From NCBI GenBank assembly GCA_964035545.1, contig OZ037771.1, forward strand, positions 11,043,980-11,107,979: DNA of 64,000 nucleotides. Reading direction: 5' to 3'. The notes under the pieces were generated by a model. The model did no database searches. It saw only the letters and a program-made list of their open reading frames with translations, and was not told the origin of the DNA. The stretch is from Bugula neritina. Its lineage: Eukaryota > Bryozoa > Gymnolaemata > Cheilostomatida > Bugulidae. Position numbers and translations under genes: made by a program. Of the stretch, positions 1 through 12,325 are shown one piece after another (positions within the stretch are counted from its first letter, which is position 1; every line of letters begins with the position of its first letter).

Positions 1-3000
1 TTCACTTGAGTGAAATTTTTGATACATATCAATTTTTATCCAACAAGTATAATCAGTTTTTGAAAAAAGTAAATAGTTTTTGATGTTCTGCCCAACAGTA
101 AAAAATAAGCTTCTGTTATTATAATAAATCAAGTTGTTATATGTTCACTTATGATTTCAATATTCTAAATTATTGCTTATTTTAATATCTTCAAAATTAA
201 AAAATATTTTTTGTATAATTAGGCCAAGTAGTGTGCAAGTGATCGAATTCAACTTTTTAATAGTGTGGTGTTTATTTTAGTTTAATCATTAATCAATGCA
301 AAAATTGTTTTCAGTAAATATTTTCAGTGCTAACTCTTACAAACAGCCATATGTGAGTTTGAAAATTTTTAATTTTACTGCGCATGAAATAAATTCTTGA
401 TAGCACCCAATTTCTTTCACATATATTTACTTTATATAGCAATAGTTTTGTAAATTTTTAGACTGTATATCTGTACATCACTGATCCAGAACTCCCTGAA
501 GGACAGACAAGGAGTCTAAAGGAAGAATTTAAGAAATTCTTCAATGGAGGCAGATCGTAGAAATATTTTCTTATTTTCTCAAACTATCAAAATATCTTTA
601 CTAACACGTTTTGTCAACTCAATGGGATGTGCACTTCAACTATGTGAATAGCACATTAGCAGCAAAATTATGCTATTTATTTCAATTAGAAAACAATATT
701 CTGAAGTATAGCAAGCATTATTTCATTATTCAGCAAAAATGACTAGCAAAAACCTAATTATTTTTAGTGCAACAAAGAAAGAAGATGAATGGTGACTATT
801 TTACTCATATGAATCTGCAGATGCATATATCTACAGCAAATAATCAGTTTTTTATTATCATCATATGCTGTTGTATAACTTTTTTTATAAAAAGTTGTAT
901 TCTGTTTTAAGTAAAAGATGTTTTTACTGAACAGAAATATTTTTCTTCAATTTTAATATTATAGTACCACCAAATATGTTATTCAGAAGAGATATACAAT
1001 TTTATACTAGAGCTGTTTAGCTCAGTAGACTACTTTCATTTATAAATGAGTAAATGATGATGCGAGGTATTTTATTTTTAGCAAAGTTAAATTTTTGCAA
1101 GTTCTAACTTAAACATCAATATTAGTATTGAGTTTGTTAGCTGACATATTTTAGCTACTGGAAGTAGACATTAACTCAAAAATACTTATTTTAAATTTAA
1201 TAATAGTATTTTGATAAAAACCGGTGATTTGATGAGATCTTTTATAGCTTAACGCCATGTGTTGATTATAGACAATCATTTTCATTGGTATATAAAATAA
1301 ATGTTGAAATGTTATTCTTTATTTTAAAAAAAGTTGTAATTGTTTTGGAAAAACATATAATGTTTTTTTCAAAATGTGATTTTGCTTACTTTTATATTCT
1401 GAAGTTTCAATATATTTTTGCATAGCGTTTCAGTTTATCAGAACAAAGACCCATTAATCTGCTTTTATTTTCTAATAAAACTGTCTTATAACTGTCTTAA
1501 ACAAGCAAAGCCATTGCTCAACCACGGCGAGCAATGGCTTTGCTTGTTTATTAGTATGACTGGTTATTGGCTTATTGCTATATATAATGCAAAACTGTAA
1601 ATCAACACATATACTAAAAGTAATCAATTTAGGTAAAATTATAGATGTAGAGCTACTAGAGCTCATAAAAAATATTAGTGGCCAGCTAGCAATTCTAAAT
1701 GCAAACACTGCGAAGAGATTGACAACTGGAAGATACTAGCTGCTGTACTACACTAGTAAAGTCAATAAATTCACAGGCACTGAATCATATTTCTGGTTAT
1801 AGTCTGACAGAAAAAGCCAATTTTTGACTTAGATTCATTTTTAAAGTTTTTTTTCTCTTGATTATTCAAATGCAAAGTCTATAAGTAAATGTTTTCAGGT
1901 GGGTGTGGACCTCTTACCCTTGAGCCTTTTGAGAAATCGAAAATGGCTGCAAAGCACCAGAAATATTTTTATAATTCAAATGTACCTACCCATCAGGGCT
2001 AAATTAAAGGGATCTTTAGGAACATACATAATGACAAACCATTGAAGCATGAAATGCCTGTCTCATGTATGATGTCCTGGTGCACAGGTTACAGTAATAA
2101 TAACATACATGTACCACAGTGGCCTTACCATTCTACAACCAATAAATAAATTAACACTAGTTAATCAAAGTTTCATACCTCCACCAGGCTCATATATTTC
2201 ATAGTTTATGATGAAATTGTGTGGGAAAAAAATATGTTCTAGACAATTACACTATTAAACAAAAGAACATGTGTGTTTCTAGTCTTGTAAAGTGCTATAT
2301 GTGAATTATGTTATTCTTGTTATGATAAATCTTTAAAGGTTTATAATGAACATATTTTGATATGATGTGTTTTTAAGTTTTTGCAATGTCAACCTTACTG
2401 GGTAGTATATACAACTTAAGTCCCACTAAGAGAAAATATGAAACTCACAAAGTTCCATATGTCATGTAAAATCTTCTAGCCTCTAGATTTTATATACTTA
2501 ATAACAGCAAATTTTAAATGTAAACATGTTGTAATCCAAGTATATACTTGTACCTCCTGACTGGTGCTCAGGTATGGTAATGAAAGTGGAAAAACATTAT
2601 TAAAGATTTATTATGTGCTAAATTTTCAAAACAATACAAAATACAAAATACAAAAATACACCTATAGCTGAAAATATTGACAAAACCCCAATAGTTTCAT
2701 TGACACCCCTTTAGACAAAACTTTTGGGGCCAAGTCTCTGGCAAAAGTGGATAGAAATTCTGAATATCATCAAGTAGCAGTAGCTCAATATACTCTTGAA
2801 TACTCATCTCATGTTTAACTCTATTTGAAAAGTATTGATACAGCTGCTTACTTTCTCAATCTTATAAGTTCAAGGGGTTATTTTGTTGAATCTTTAACAT
2901 TCCTAAAGAATGTAGGATGATGTGGTGTAGTGAAACTAATTGAAATCATTTTTTTCAGATGCAACTCGATAAATCTCGTAAACTTATAGCCTTCAAGTCA

Positions 3001-4540
3001 TAACTCTAATCATCTTGAAATTGGGATTATAGCTCATAGTGTTGAAAACATTAGGACTAGTATCGATATAATTTAAATTCAAAATGTAAATCATAAGACA
3101 CGCATATATAGCAATTGAAACTGACCAAATTCGAAAACCCGATAAACGTCTCATTCCGGGTCGTATTTGGTTAATTCGGACTTTCATCGAAGAGCTCATT
3201 ACACCAAATAAATTGCACCATCATTTACAACTAACCAATAGAAATCAATCCCATATGCGTGAACCCAAGGAAATTCTAAACTAGCTTTTTCTGAGTCAGG
3301 CCTATACATAACCGACCAATATTTACATGAAGATTCTAGTACTGTCCGGCTAAGTGCATTGAATGCATTCAGTACACAGCCGCTTACTAAGTACTCACAA
3401 AAATGATAATTCTATATAGATTATAACTAATGTAGGAGGGATAGCAATACGTATGCTTAAAGTCTACTACAATATTGTTGTAGTTTTACACTGTGAAACT
3501 ATTAAATTGTGGGTTATGCGAGTGTTGTAAAGCTGGAACATACTTTTTGTGCTTTTAAAGAGAAATAATTGGAATGGTAATCTGTGAGAGAAGAACTATG
3601 TTTATAATGCTTTGCATTTACAGTAATATCAAGATAAAAGTCAATAACATTAGTAAAAGCTACACACTAGTAATCACAATAGTAATCCCACTAGCTAAGT
3701 CAATTGGGCTGTAGCGGTCTTCTCATTATATACGCTACAAGCCCATTTACAAACTAACCAATAAACTTAATCCCATTGAAAAATACTGCATACAAGTTAA
3801 CGAATGAAAGTCAATCACACATGTATGATTAAGGAAAGTTTAGAATGTTCTAGATTCATCCGGGACAAGCTGATGCATAACTGTCATTTGGAAGATTGAA
3901 ATTTCCCAGACGGCTATTAGCGTTAGTCATTGTTTTAGAGTGTAGCCATGTGGCACGTAGAGTGCCGTCCTGACTGGCCGCCAAACGTGCAACATTTTAC
4001 CTAGTGCCTCATAGCATGAAGAAATGCCGCAATACAATTTTTCTGATGACTAACGCATAGACGGGGTTCAAAGTACGACAAGGGGAAAAGGGTAACACGA
4101 CATGTTCTGCGGCCATCACAATATATAGAAGCAGTCAGATTTTATAATAGGCTTCTATATGCCAGTTGAGATGCAGATAACTTTTTATGCATAAAAAATT
4201 TCTCCACTATGACCACAATCTAATAAAAAGTGGGAAAAAATAGAGACAACATTTTTATCTACTCTCAAATGACCTTTAATTGGCTCTAATATTGTCATCA
4301 AGCGCACTAACACGCTGCGGGGAAACACACTTACTAAATTGCTTTATTGAAAAGCTAGTATGAAAAAACCTACATGCATACACTGAAACATTCAAACCAT
4401 ATACACCTGACCATAAAATAATAAGTTCAAAATATCAAGGATATAAATGTAAAGTCAAGATTGCATGTGATAACTACCATAATACTAAGAAGCTACTTAA
4501 ATTATTGGCAGAGCATTTCAATAGCTTGCAATGATTTTAT
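1..4540. other. AT-rich region without recognised genes
   Basis: No open frame here resembles a known protein and no splice-consistent exon chain was seen. The base composition is strongly AT-rich up to about 2900, then somewhat more GC-rich between 2950 and 4130. Two stretches near 3217 and 3741 share a weak direct similarity (CTAACCAATA followed by AATCCCAT), which suggests an old, unclassified repeat. The only strong structure is the hairpin at 1498-1550. Confidence 0.5.
1498..1550. repeat. Perfect 22-bp inverted repeat (hairpin)
   Basis: The arm at 1498-1519 is an exact reverse complement of 1529-1550, with a 9-nt loop (AACCACGGC). The stem is less AT-rich than its surroundings. It could be a very small foldback element or the stem of a structured RNA. 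Nothing in the flanks identifies a family. Confidence 0.85.
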
Positions 4541-4991
4541 TGTAGTGGTTGGGGGAAGTAACCCCTCAGTACCCCCTACTAAACACCTCCAGTACATTAT
4601 CGTGTACTAATGTCTCAAAGACAACAACTCCACTAGTCATTCCACAGTCCTGTGCGGCACTGCATCACTCTCTTTGATGACACCACCAGAACCTTATTTT
4701 AATCAATCAGAAGCAACCCCTCATATATAAACAATGCCTTCTGGTGTCCACGGCAGTCTAGGTGATAGTAGCTAAGTAGATAGGTTAACTTTATGCAACA
4801 GTTACTAGTTATACTCTTTTCTTTTTTTGTAATTATATATGAATTTCTTATTGTCCGTAATTGAAATATTAATGCAGCCCTCTCATTAAACTATCAATTG
4901 GTTTGGTTCTTTACATAACCTCACAGTGGATATGCAGTAATTACTCAAGCACGCAAAAACACCCTCAAGAGTAGTGCACAAAACTACAACA
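4541..4991 (+). repeat. 5' LTR of the Gypsy element
   Basis: About 451 bp, starting TGTAGTGG and ending ACTACAACA. Its last 311 bp or so, from 4678, align with the 3' LTR remnant at 8867-9177, with scattered substitutions. The first 137 bp have no counterpart at the 3' end. The right boundary is where the similarity stops, followed by GTGGTGATTAAAGC, where a tRNA primer-binding site would be expected. No tRNA match could be named. Confidence 0.75.
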
Positions 4992-5060
4992 GTGGTGATT
5001 AAAGCAGTGAGATAATTGTGAGACAATGCAACTGCTATTTGGACAATAAAAGGGATTATA

Positions 5061-5970
5061 ATGGCTGCACCTAACGACGGAGTCCTCGCCGTGATAGAAG
5101 AACCTGCGCAACCTCTGCAGCAGGATGGAGATGAGCCCGCAGATCATAATGTCTTTGAAAATCTGGTGCCGCGAGGCGAGGAGGCTCACAAGGGGTTATC
5201 TGGCAACAGATACAGCCTGAAAGCCCCCATTGTTTTTACTGACAATGAGGATGTAGAACAGCTTTTCAAGAATTCAGTGATGTAGCAGCTGTCACTCAGT
5301 GGCCCTGTTACAACGGCTGCAGGCGTTGGCAGATAAGGCCAAACCCTATGGTTAGGGCCCAATGTCAGCAGCATCTTTACTGCACTACGGGCTCAATTTG
5401 GCCTCTCTCCTGTAGACACCCGAGTTCACTTGCAAGAGTTAAGATGCAACCCGCGCACTTCCCTGCAAGAACATGCCGCCACGGTTAAACAACTGGCGCA
5501 GATAGCCCAAGGCAATCTGTCACCACGGAAACGGAAACGGTATACCTTCGATGCCTTTGTGAAGTCACTCACCAACCTCAGGCTCCATCACCAGCTTCTG
5601 GTGACAGGGCCCCAGATAGTGGAAGACGCAATTAGAGAGGGCGAAGCTTACTTGCTGGCAGCCAAACTACACAAGAGTCGCGCGGGGTTCCGTCAGGTCG
5701 AAGCGGAGTTGGCAACTACTACCAAACAAAACTGAGACGGCGACCCTGATGGCTGTCGCCGCCACCAGATCTCCAACATCCTCCAAAGTCGCCCAGGTGA
5801 CTGATATGATAGAAGCTGGTAAAGGCGGTCACTCAATCCCCAGGGGTGAGACCTACTCAAAGACCCTTGAGGTGGGAAGTGAAGCCGTCGAGGGGTCGGA
5901 CTACTACCTGTTGGGAGTATGGTAGTTGCGGGCACTTCTGCAAGAAGTGTCCTTTGATGTGGAAGCAGTT
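5061..5970 (+). pseudogene. Gypsy gag remnant with damaged zinc knuckle
   Basis: An ATG at 5061 opens 74 codons before a stop at 5283. Gag-like reading resumes in other frames, most clearly at 5430-5735 (101 codons, rich in Gln, Leu and Arg, as in Gypsy capsid C-terminal regions). At 5909-5950 the reading has the spacing of a CX2CX4HX4C zinc knuckle, but the second Cys position is Tyr (Cys codon 5909, His, last Cys codon 5948). A knuckle between capsid and protease is standard for Gypsy gag. Stops and frameshifts make this non-functional. Family assignment rests on position and the knuckle, not on a detailed capsid match. Confidence 0.65.
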
Positions 5971-6429
5971 CGTACAAACTCGATGGACGCCCCTGCTCAA
6001 GTAGCAAGTGCCAAAAAGGACAGGCAAGCCGTATGTCCAGCCTGCTACTCTCACTGTGCCGCTCCAAAACCGCTTCGGCAGGTCGTGAGAACCAGAGTTT
6101 GGAGACGAAGAAAGGCAGGGCCTGTAGTTTGGCAGGGTGCCTCGGCCACCTCGAGATCCTTTCTGCAGCCGTCGAACGCAGGCCCAGCCTAAGTTCCAAG
6201 GCAGAGAGGTGTCTCCTGCAAAGACTGAGCGCACTAGGAGAGTACAAGGACAACCCTATGGTGGATTCCGTTGGATTCTGTTGAATTCAGGGTAAATTAC
6301 TAAGCTCTTAGAGCGCCGGCTCTTTGACACCCTCAGCACTGGAGACCAGGCTAGCCTGGAGCCATGCAAAGGGGAAGATGGCACGTTGGCGGACGAGTCA
6401 TTCATTCTCTTTTATGGCATAATTGAACT

Positions 6430-6640
6430 GACTTGCAGTCAGTGATCAAGCTATCCAAGAGAGGTTTATCGTCAGTCAGCTCAAAGAGGATGCTATCTTT
6501 GGGAAGCCATTCTTGACGCGACACAAATGCCATATTGACTTTAGCAAGTCGGCGGTGGTTATGGCTGAGTGAGGGCTTGCTTGTGTCAACAAGTTTAGCC
6601 GTCCGCTTGTGGGGGGCGTACAGGTAGTGCGGGGCTGTAC
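6430..6640 (+). pseudogene. Gypsy protease remnant
   Basis: A frame starting near 6443 reads like the C-terminal half of a retropepsin: an ...AIFGKPFLTRHKCHIDF... stretch corresponds to the usual 'ILG.DFL..H...ID' segment of Gypsy proteases. The N-terminal DTG active-site segment was not recognised, so it is lost or too diverged. It lies in order between the zinc knuckle and RT. Confidence 0.55.
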
Positions 6641-6999
6641 GATAATTTAACGTTCTCGTGCCACCATTTACTGCAGGCTGACATGTCGGCGGATCTCCAG
6701 GCTGGGAGTGGTGGAGGGCGCTCATGAAAAGACCCAACTTGCCAACAGCTTGAATCAGCTGGACATGTGGGGAGAGATCTTATTGCAATGTGTCAATACT
6801 TTCACGGAGCTGGTGGAGCTATAGGCTGGGTTCCTAGTGGGCCGGTTTTACTCTATCCAGAAAGGAGATGCGGGGCGGTTGTTGGGCAAGACAACGGAAC
6901 ACCCCAAGTGGCCCCTTATGGAAGCTCAGGGACCGGTCCCGAGTCACGTCAGGGACTTGTACGAAAGAGCCTGCTAGGGCTGCGCAAGTGATTCTGAAC

Positions 7000-7735
7000 G
7001 TCTGGCAATGGCGCGGATACTTCGTCAGTACAAGGACGTGTCTAGCAGAGGGAACCATGACGTGAGTCTGACTAAGGTTGTCCATCATAAGATTCTCCTG
7101 GCTGCGGGAACACTGCTGATGCGGCAATCTACTTGTAGGTTGGGGCCGGAGAAAGAGAAGGAAGAAAATCGACAAGTCTGCTACCTTCTGGACCGCAGCC
7201 TCATAGAGCCAGTACATAGTGCGTAGAGCTCGCAGGTTGTTTTGGTCTAGAAAAAGGACGGGAGTTGGGAGTTCTTGTAGATTACTGCAAATTCAATACC
7301 GTGACCATACAGGACACATACCCCTTTCCCCACATTAATGAGTCGCTGGATGCCCTGGCTGGTAGCAAGTACTTCAGCACGCTGGACTTGCTTAGCGGGT
7401 ACTGGCAAGTTCCTATTAGTTCTGACACCCAGAACAAAGCTGCAATTATAACGTGGAACAGGCTCTGGAAATAGAACGTGTTGCTATTTGGGTTGACCTC
7501 CACCCTGGCTACCTTCCAGAGACTCATGGAGCAGATCCTCAGTGGCCTCTACTGAAAGACTTAGCTCATCTACCTTGATGACGTCATCATTATCTCCCCG
7601 GACTTCGCGACTCACGTCAACCGTCTGCAAGAGGTTTTTAATCGACTTAGAGGTGCCGGTCTGAAGCTGAAATTTTTCAAGGGCGCTCTGTTATAACCGG
7701 AGGTTAAGTACATGGGTCATGTCGTGGGCCATAAT
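7000..7735 (+). pseudogene. Gypsy reverse transcriptase remnant
   Basis: Frames covering this stretch contain recognisable RT blocks in order: a 'DYCKFNTVTIQDTYPFPHI' segment at about 7282-7338, 'FSTLDLLSGYWQVPI' at about 7372-7416 with the motif A Asp, and the catalytic YLDD at 7571-7582, followed by 'VKYMGHVV' near 7705. At least two stops (after 7471 and near 7552) and frame changes interrupt it. RT copies the element's RNA into cDNA; this copy cannot. Confidence 0.85.
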
Positions 7736-8300
7736 GATGTTGCAACTGATCTTGACAAGGAACGTGCAGTGGAGGACTGGGTTACTCTCCAGGACTTAAC
7801 TGGGCTGCGGGCTTTCCCGGGACTAGTAGGGTCATATCAGCAGTACATACCTGACTTTGCGGAGATAGCGCAGCCATTGAACCCGCTCACTGCAAAGGGG
7901 GTCCAATGGCAGCGGACCCGGACTAAACAGATAGCAGTCCCCTGCCTTAAGGGTTGCTTGATAAAAGTGTCAGTCTTGGCCTACCCTGATCGCACACGGA
8001 AATACATCACAGGTCCAGGATGGCCGCGAGGTAGTCGTTGCTTATTGCAGTAAAGCTTTTTCTGCCGCCGCCGAGAAGAATTACTGCACCAGCAAGAAGA
8101 AGCTCTTGGCAGTACTCAAGGTGGTGAAACATTTCTGTCGTTATCTCTATGGCAGGATGTTCCAGCTGCAAACTCGACATACCTCATTGATTTGGTTGTG
8201 CACGATAGCTCGAAATCCTGGCCGAGTTTCCCTACCGAATCGCACATCGACCCAGAAGGAAACACAGCAATGCGGACAGGCAATGCGGATGGCCTAAGCC
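7736..8300 (+). pseudogene. Gypsy connection and RNase H remnant
   Basis: Directly after RT the reading 'LRAFPGLVGSYQQYIPDFA' at about 7804-7860 is the typical Gypsy RT-RNase H connection. Further on, a 'YCSKAFSAAAEKNYCTSKKKLLAVL' type RNase H segment (partly in another frame) spans about 8040-8120. The order and motifs fit Ty3/Gypsy RNase H. Frameshifts near 8010-8050 disrupt it. Confidence 0.7.
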
Positions 8301-8479
8301 AGCAACCACGCAGAGGGTGCAAGCAGTGTCTCAACATTGAGAAGAGGGACGGAGCCCCCTCACGCTCTGATGTGAAAGCTCAGCCTGGGTACGGGGGCAA
8401 GTACAGCTGGAAGCATGGTCAACTGGTGTCTGACAATTCTTCTGATGCTGTGCGTGCCGTTCGCACCAACCCCGTCTTG

Positions 8480-8867
8480 ACTGATAATGTCACTGAGCTA
8501 CAGAAACTCTAGGAAACTTTGCCTGGAGTAGTGGCTAAAGTTTATTGGGCAAAGAAGAAAGGATGGCGACCCAGTGAGGAGGAGCAGCAGCAGAGGTGTT
8601 CTGAGTTTTAGATGTTCTGCTGTCGCTGGGACTTCCTGCAGATCAACCCGGATGGGCTCCTGACCATCACGTTGGCTGCCACCAACAGACACCTGGAGCG
8701 GCAGCGAGTGGTCTGTCCTTTTGTCATTTGTCAGGAGTAAATTGGTAACACACGCAAGCAGGCTCACACATGAGTCCAGCGTGTGTTCACGAAGTTTCAA
8801 CTCCAATGGTATTGGCCGAAGATGGAGCATGGCGTGCAGCTTAAAGTGAAACAGTGTGAGATCTGGT
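8480..8867 (+). pseudogene. Gypsy integrase N-terminal remnant, truncated
   Basis: The stretch ending near 8867 reads in part like the integrase zinc-binding region ('QWYWPKMEHGVQLKVKQC'), where the family consensus has a Y/W-P-M...C core. The sequence then passes straight into LTR-like DNA, with no catalytic core domain. The rest of integrase has evidently been deleted together with the first part of the 3' LTR. Confidence 0.5.
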
Positions 8868-9177
8868 GACATTGCCGGAACCTTATCTTAACCAATCAAG
8901 AGCAACCTCTCATATATGAACAATGCCTTCCAATGCCAACAGCAGTCTAGGTGATAGTAGTTAAGTAGATAAGTTAACTTTGTGCAACAGTTACTAATTA
9001 TACTCTTTTCTCTTTTTTAATTATATATGATTTTTAATTGTGCGTAATTGAAATACTAATACACTTCTCTCATTAAACAATGAATAGGTTTGGTTCTGTA
9101 CATAACCTCACAGTGGATACACAGTAATTACCGAGCTTGCAATAACACTTTCAAGAGTAATACAAAAAACTACAACA
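8867..9177 (+). repeat. 3' LTR of the Gypsy element, 5'-truncated
   Basis: About 311 bp matching 4678-4991 of the 5' LTR with numerous substitutions and small indels. This indicates an old insertion. It begins abruptly inside the LTR and ends ACTACAACA, followed by TTAT, matching the base group before the 5' LTR. Confidence 0.8.
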
Positions 9178-9749
9178 TTATTATATATCTGTTGTATTTC
9201 ACATAAGCATAATGTTCAAAAAGATTTATATAAGTTTTTCTATCTATTTTAAAATGAAGCAAGAAAACAGAAAACATAAAAAGCGAGTTGTACCACCAGC
9301 CCATTCTTCACATTTTATTTTTTTAAAAAGGTAAAAATTTGTAGCAGCTCCAACTTATTAGGTGCAGAAAGTTGGTGAGTTTTCGACTGATCAAGCCAAA
9401 TACTTTAGGCAAATATTATCATACTCAAAGTATAAACCATGATTGCTGAATATAATTAAGGTTGTTATGGCCACTAGCAGTAGAGTTGTTGAAAGTTATC
9501 ATATTAATGTTGTAGAAGAAAATTCTTGCAGACATAAAATATTTATCAATATCTTTTTATTAAACGCATTGTTTTTCAATTTTTCCCCACAAAATAAAAA
9601 ACTCAAGTGAAAGCCACATCACTCAACTGCTTAATATTCAGATTTTACCTTGTTTTACCTTAGGGTTTGCTGTTTTGTCTCATAGGCTGAATGCTTTAAC
9701 TCTACAAGAGGACTTTTGGGATCATAAAATGAATTGCTTACTACTTTCT
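9178..9749. other. AT-rich spacer, nothing recognised
   Basis: No exon, RNA gene or repeat structure was recognised between the Gypsy element and the (TA)n array. Confidence 0.4.
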
Positions 9750-9753
9750 TATA

Positions 9754-9830
<77 letters not shown>
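9750..9830. repeat. (TA)n/(TG)n microsatellite
   Basis: About 70 bp of nearly pure TA dinucleotide repeat with one TG interruption near the start, ending in (TG)5. Confidence 0.97.
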
Positions 9831-9905
9831 TTTTCTACACACATGTTATGGATAAATTTATTTCAATTTGAGTTCATACTCAAGCCTTTATTATGCCCTT
9901 CTCTG

Positions 9906-10002
9906 ATTGGTTTGACTGTATACATGCTACTATATAAAAATACAGGCATCCTGTTGAGCATTTAGTTTGAGCTTACAACTACATCAGTGCAAGATTACAA
10001 AG
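9906..10002 (+). promoter_or_regulatory. Possible core promoter and non-coding first exon
   Basis: An inverted CCAAT box (ATTGG at 9906-9910) is followed by a TATA box (TATATAAAAA, 9931-9940). About 30 bp downstream starts a short tract ending in ACAAAG at 10002 and the strong donor GTAAGTTT (10003). A leader exon of about 40 nt spliced to the acceptor at 15679-15680, just before the SAMHD1-like ATG, would fit, but the intron would be 5.7 kb. The promoter could also belong to an unseen transcript. The elements are seen; the link to the gene is inference. Confidence 0.35.
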
Positions 10003-11484
10003 GTAAGTTTGTCTACTGCTGCTATGTAGTTATATACTGGAAGCCTTGTGTGATAATAATATTATGTAATCAATTATGTTTACTATACTGATCTTTTATT
10101 TTCAGTATAGAAGCCTCCTATAACATGAATACAAATCTTTGCATTATATAGTTTATATAAGTCATGTAACTCCAGTACTGTTGATGCAAAATATTTTTAT
10201 AACAGATCTCAGTGTATAATTCTAGTTTAATTTTTACATTTGTGCATTATGAACAATAGCTAAACATAAAGAATTGCAGGAATAAACATTTACTTGAAAA
10301 ACATTACAATGTTTAGATGAAGATTTGTCTGCATGCCATAACGCTGCATGACTTGAAGTAATGGTGATTACCTTAATGTAACTTGCTTTTGCTACAAAAT
10401 TGTTCATGCTTTAGTTACTGACATGTATGCAGGAAACATGTTTTTTTACCAACTAATACAGATGATTTGAGTTTATTTAGTAGGATGGTTAGAAAAAAAA
10501 ACAAAATTTAGTTGTTTTCTCAAGAACTAGAATAATAATTGTGTTAAATATATAATGAAAGAGGATGTATGCCAAATTTAATTGAAAAAGCCTGTTCTTT
10601 ATAAAAAAAATACCTTATTACTGAATACTGATAAGTCTTGGCAAAACTTAAAACTACCAAGCTTGACAGATTCAAAAATTGTTAGAAATAGGGATTGAGC
10701 AAAGTTGCAAATTAAGACACTAGTTATAGACATGAATCATTATTCTAAAGTCCTCTATATTTTTCTTAAAATTATTTGTGTTCGATATTTACAATCTTTA
10801 CAAATTTTACGAAAGTCACATGTAGCTAAATTTAAATAGGTTAAACTCCAATTTTTAAAATTGATTAAGGTTTTGATTTTTGAGACACATGTTTAATTGG
10901 GATAGATATTTGTTTAAGTGCCGTACACGTATATCACATTTTATTAAATCTAGAATACCAAAAAATATAAGCAATATGCACTTTTAAATTACTAAATTCT
11001 ATTTATGCCTATTAATACAGATATTTCTTGAATTCATTAAGCTGTTATAATTACATAATTAGGCTCACCAGACTAATTATGTATTAAAGTATGTTCAACA
11101 CTAAAAATATATTTATTACCATTATTAAATAGCTGATTAATTTGGAAGTTGAACTTCCTAGTAATATTTAAGTAATATTTTTTGCTTAAGTAGTTTGTAC
11201 TGTATTTTGAAGGGCATATGTATATAACACATGTAACAACGTGCACTTTAGGATAATAAACTTTATCAAGATTAATAATATCTTTATAATACTCACTTAA
11301 GTCTCAAATGTAATCTTAAATGGACTGCCATTGCTTAACTTTATTTGGGTGCTGTTAAATGTATTGAGTTGACAATATTGATAATTAATATTATAACAAG
11401 CAGTTTTCTTTATAGCCTATGTGACTTATATATCGTGATGCAACACTTGAATAAAGTTAGGCAATGTGGCAGTTCAAAAATAGT
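10003..11484. other. AT-rich upstream or intronic region
   Basis: No coding exon, tRNA or repeat array was recognised. It may be the first intron of the SAMHD1-like gene if the leader exon near 9.97 kb is real. Confidence 0.35.
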
Positions 11485-11951
11485 TTGACACCTTTATCAG
11501 CTTTTACGACATGATTGTGACTGATATAAAACAAAATAATAAGCAGCATATTTTGAATTGTTGATAACTAGAATTTCATGTGAGCATTTTTCTATTTATA
11601 TCCTATATATAGGCTATTAGAAAAATACCCACATAACATCTTAGTTATCAACAATTCAAGATATCATGCTACTTATTATTTTGTTATATATCAGTTACAA
11701 TCAGTTTGACACCTTTATCAGCTTTTGCGACATGATTGTGACTGATATATAACAAAATAATAAGTAGCATGATATCTTGAATTGTTGATAACTAAGATGT
11801 TATGTGGGTATTTTTCTAATGGCCTATATATAGGATATAAATAGAAAAATGCTCACATGAAATTCTAGTTATCAGCAATTCAAGATATGCTGCTTATTAT
11901 TTTGTTTTATATCAGTCACAATCATGTCGTAAAAGTTGATAAAGGTGTCAA
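11485..11951. mobile_element. Nested palindromic foldback (MITE-like) element
   Basis: The region 11485-11702 is nearly the reverse complement of 11734-11951, giving a stem of about 218 bp with a 31-nt loop. Each half is itself palindromic around 11605 and 11830, so one arm of about 90 bp occurs four times in alternating orientation (+,-,+,-). The unit start TTTGACACCTTTATCAGC recurs at 11484 and in the loop at 11704, and in reverse at the right end. The simplest origin is duplication of a palindromic MITE. No transposase is present and no family can be named. Confidence 0.85.
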
Positions 11952-12325
11952 GCTGTGCTTGCAACACCATGTTTGAAGAAATTTTAAGATAGTGCAATAA
12001 AAGTTAGGTAATTTTTCTATGTAGTTAATGTATCTGTGTCTCAAGGCCAAAACAAGTTTCGACAGGGTTTCTAAGTATTTGATTTCATACAACTTTATTA
12101 ATCATTTATTTCTCCTTTTGTTAACCATTTGTTAACTCATTGTTAATCTATTATTAGCCGGTAAAAACTGTAAAAACAAAACATAAGATGTATACAACAG
12201 AACCATCACTAAAGTAACTTTAACAAATACATAAAAAATCTAAATATTGCAACATTTCAAAGTAATTATTATACTATAAGAAAGATAAGATTTACATTAG
12301 CAGTAAAATATACATGACAACAACT

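Larger units (their letters stand above)
4541..9177 (+). mobile_element. Degenerate Gypsy (Ty3) LTR retrotransposon
   Basis: LTR-related ends flank a plus-strand gag-protease-RT-RNase H-integrase order, the order of Ty3/Gypsy elements. The interior is clearly GC-richer than the flanks. The coding part is broken by many stops and frameshifts, so this is a dead copy. The left end TGTAGTGG at 4541 and the right end ACAACA at 9177 follow the TG...CA rule and are flanked by the 4-bp sequence TTAT (4537-4540 and 9178-9181), a plausible target-site duplication. The 3' part of integrase and the start of the 3' LTR are missing, so an internal deletion near 8868 is inferred. Confidence 0.85.

Noticed and set aside
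5693-6253. 186-codon minus-strand frame in the Gypsy element
   Set aside because: It lies opposite gag-pol remnants and resembles nothing known; GC-richer DNA yields longer chance frames.
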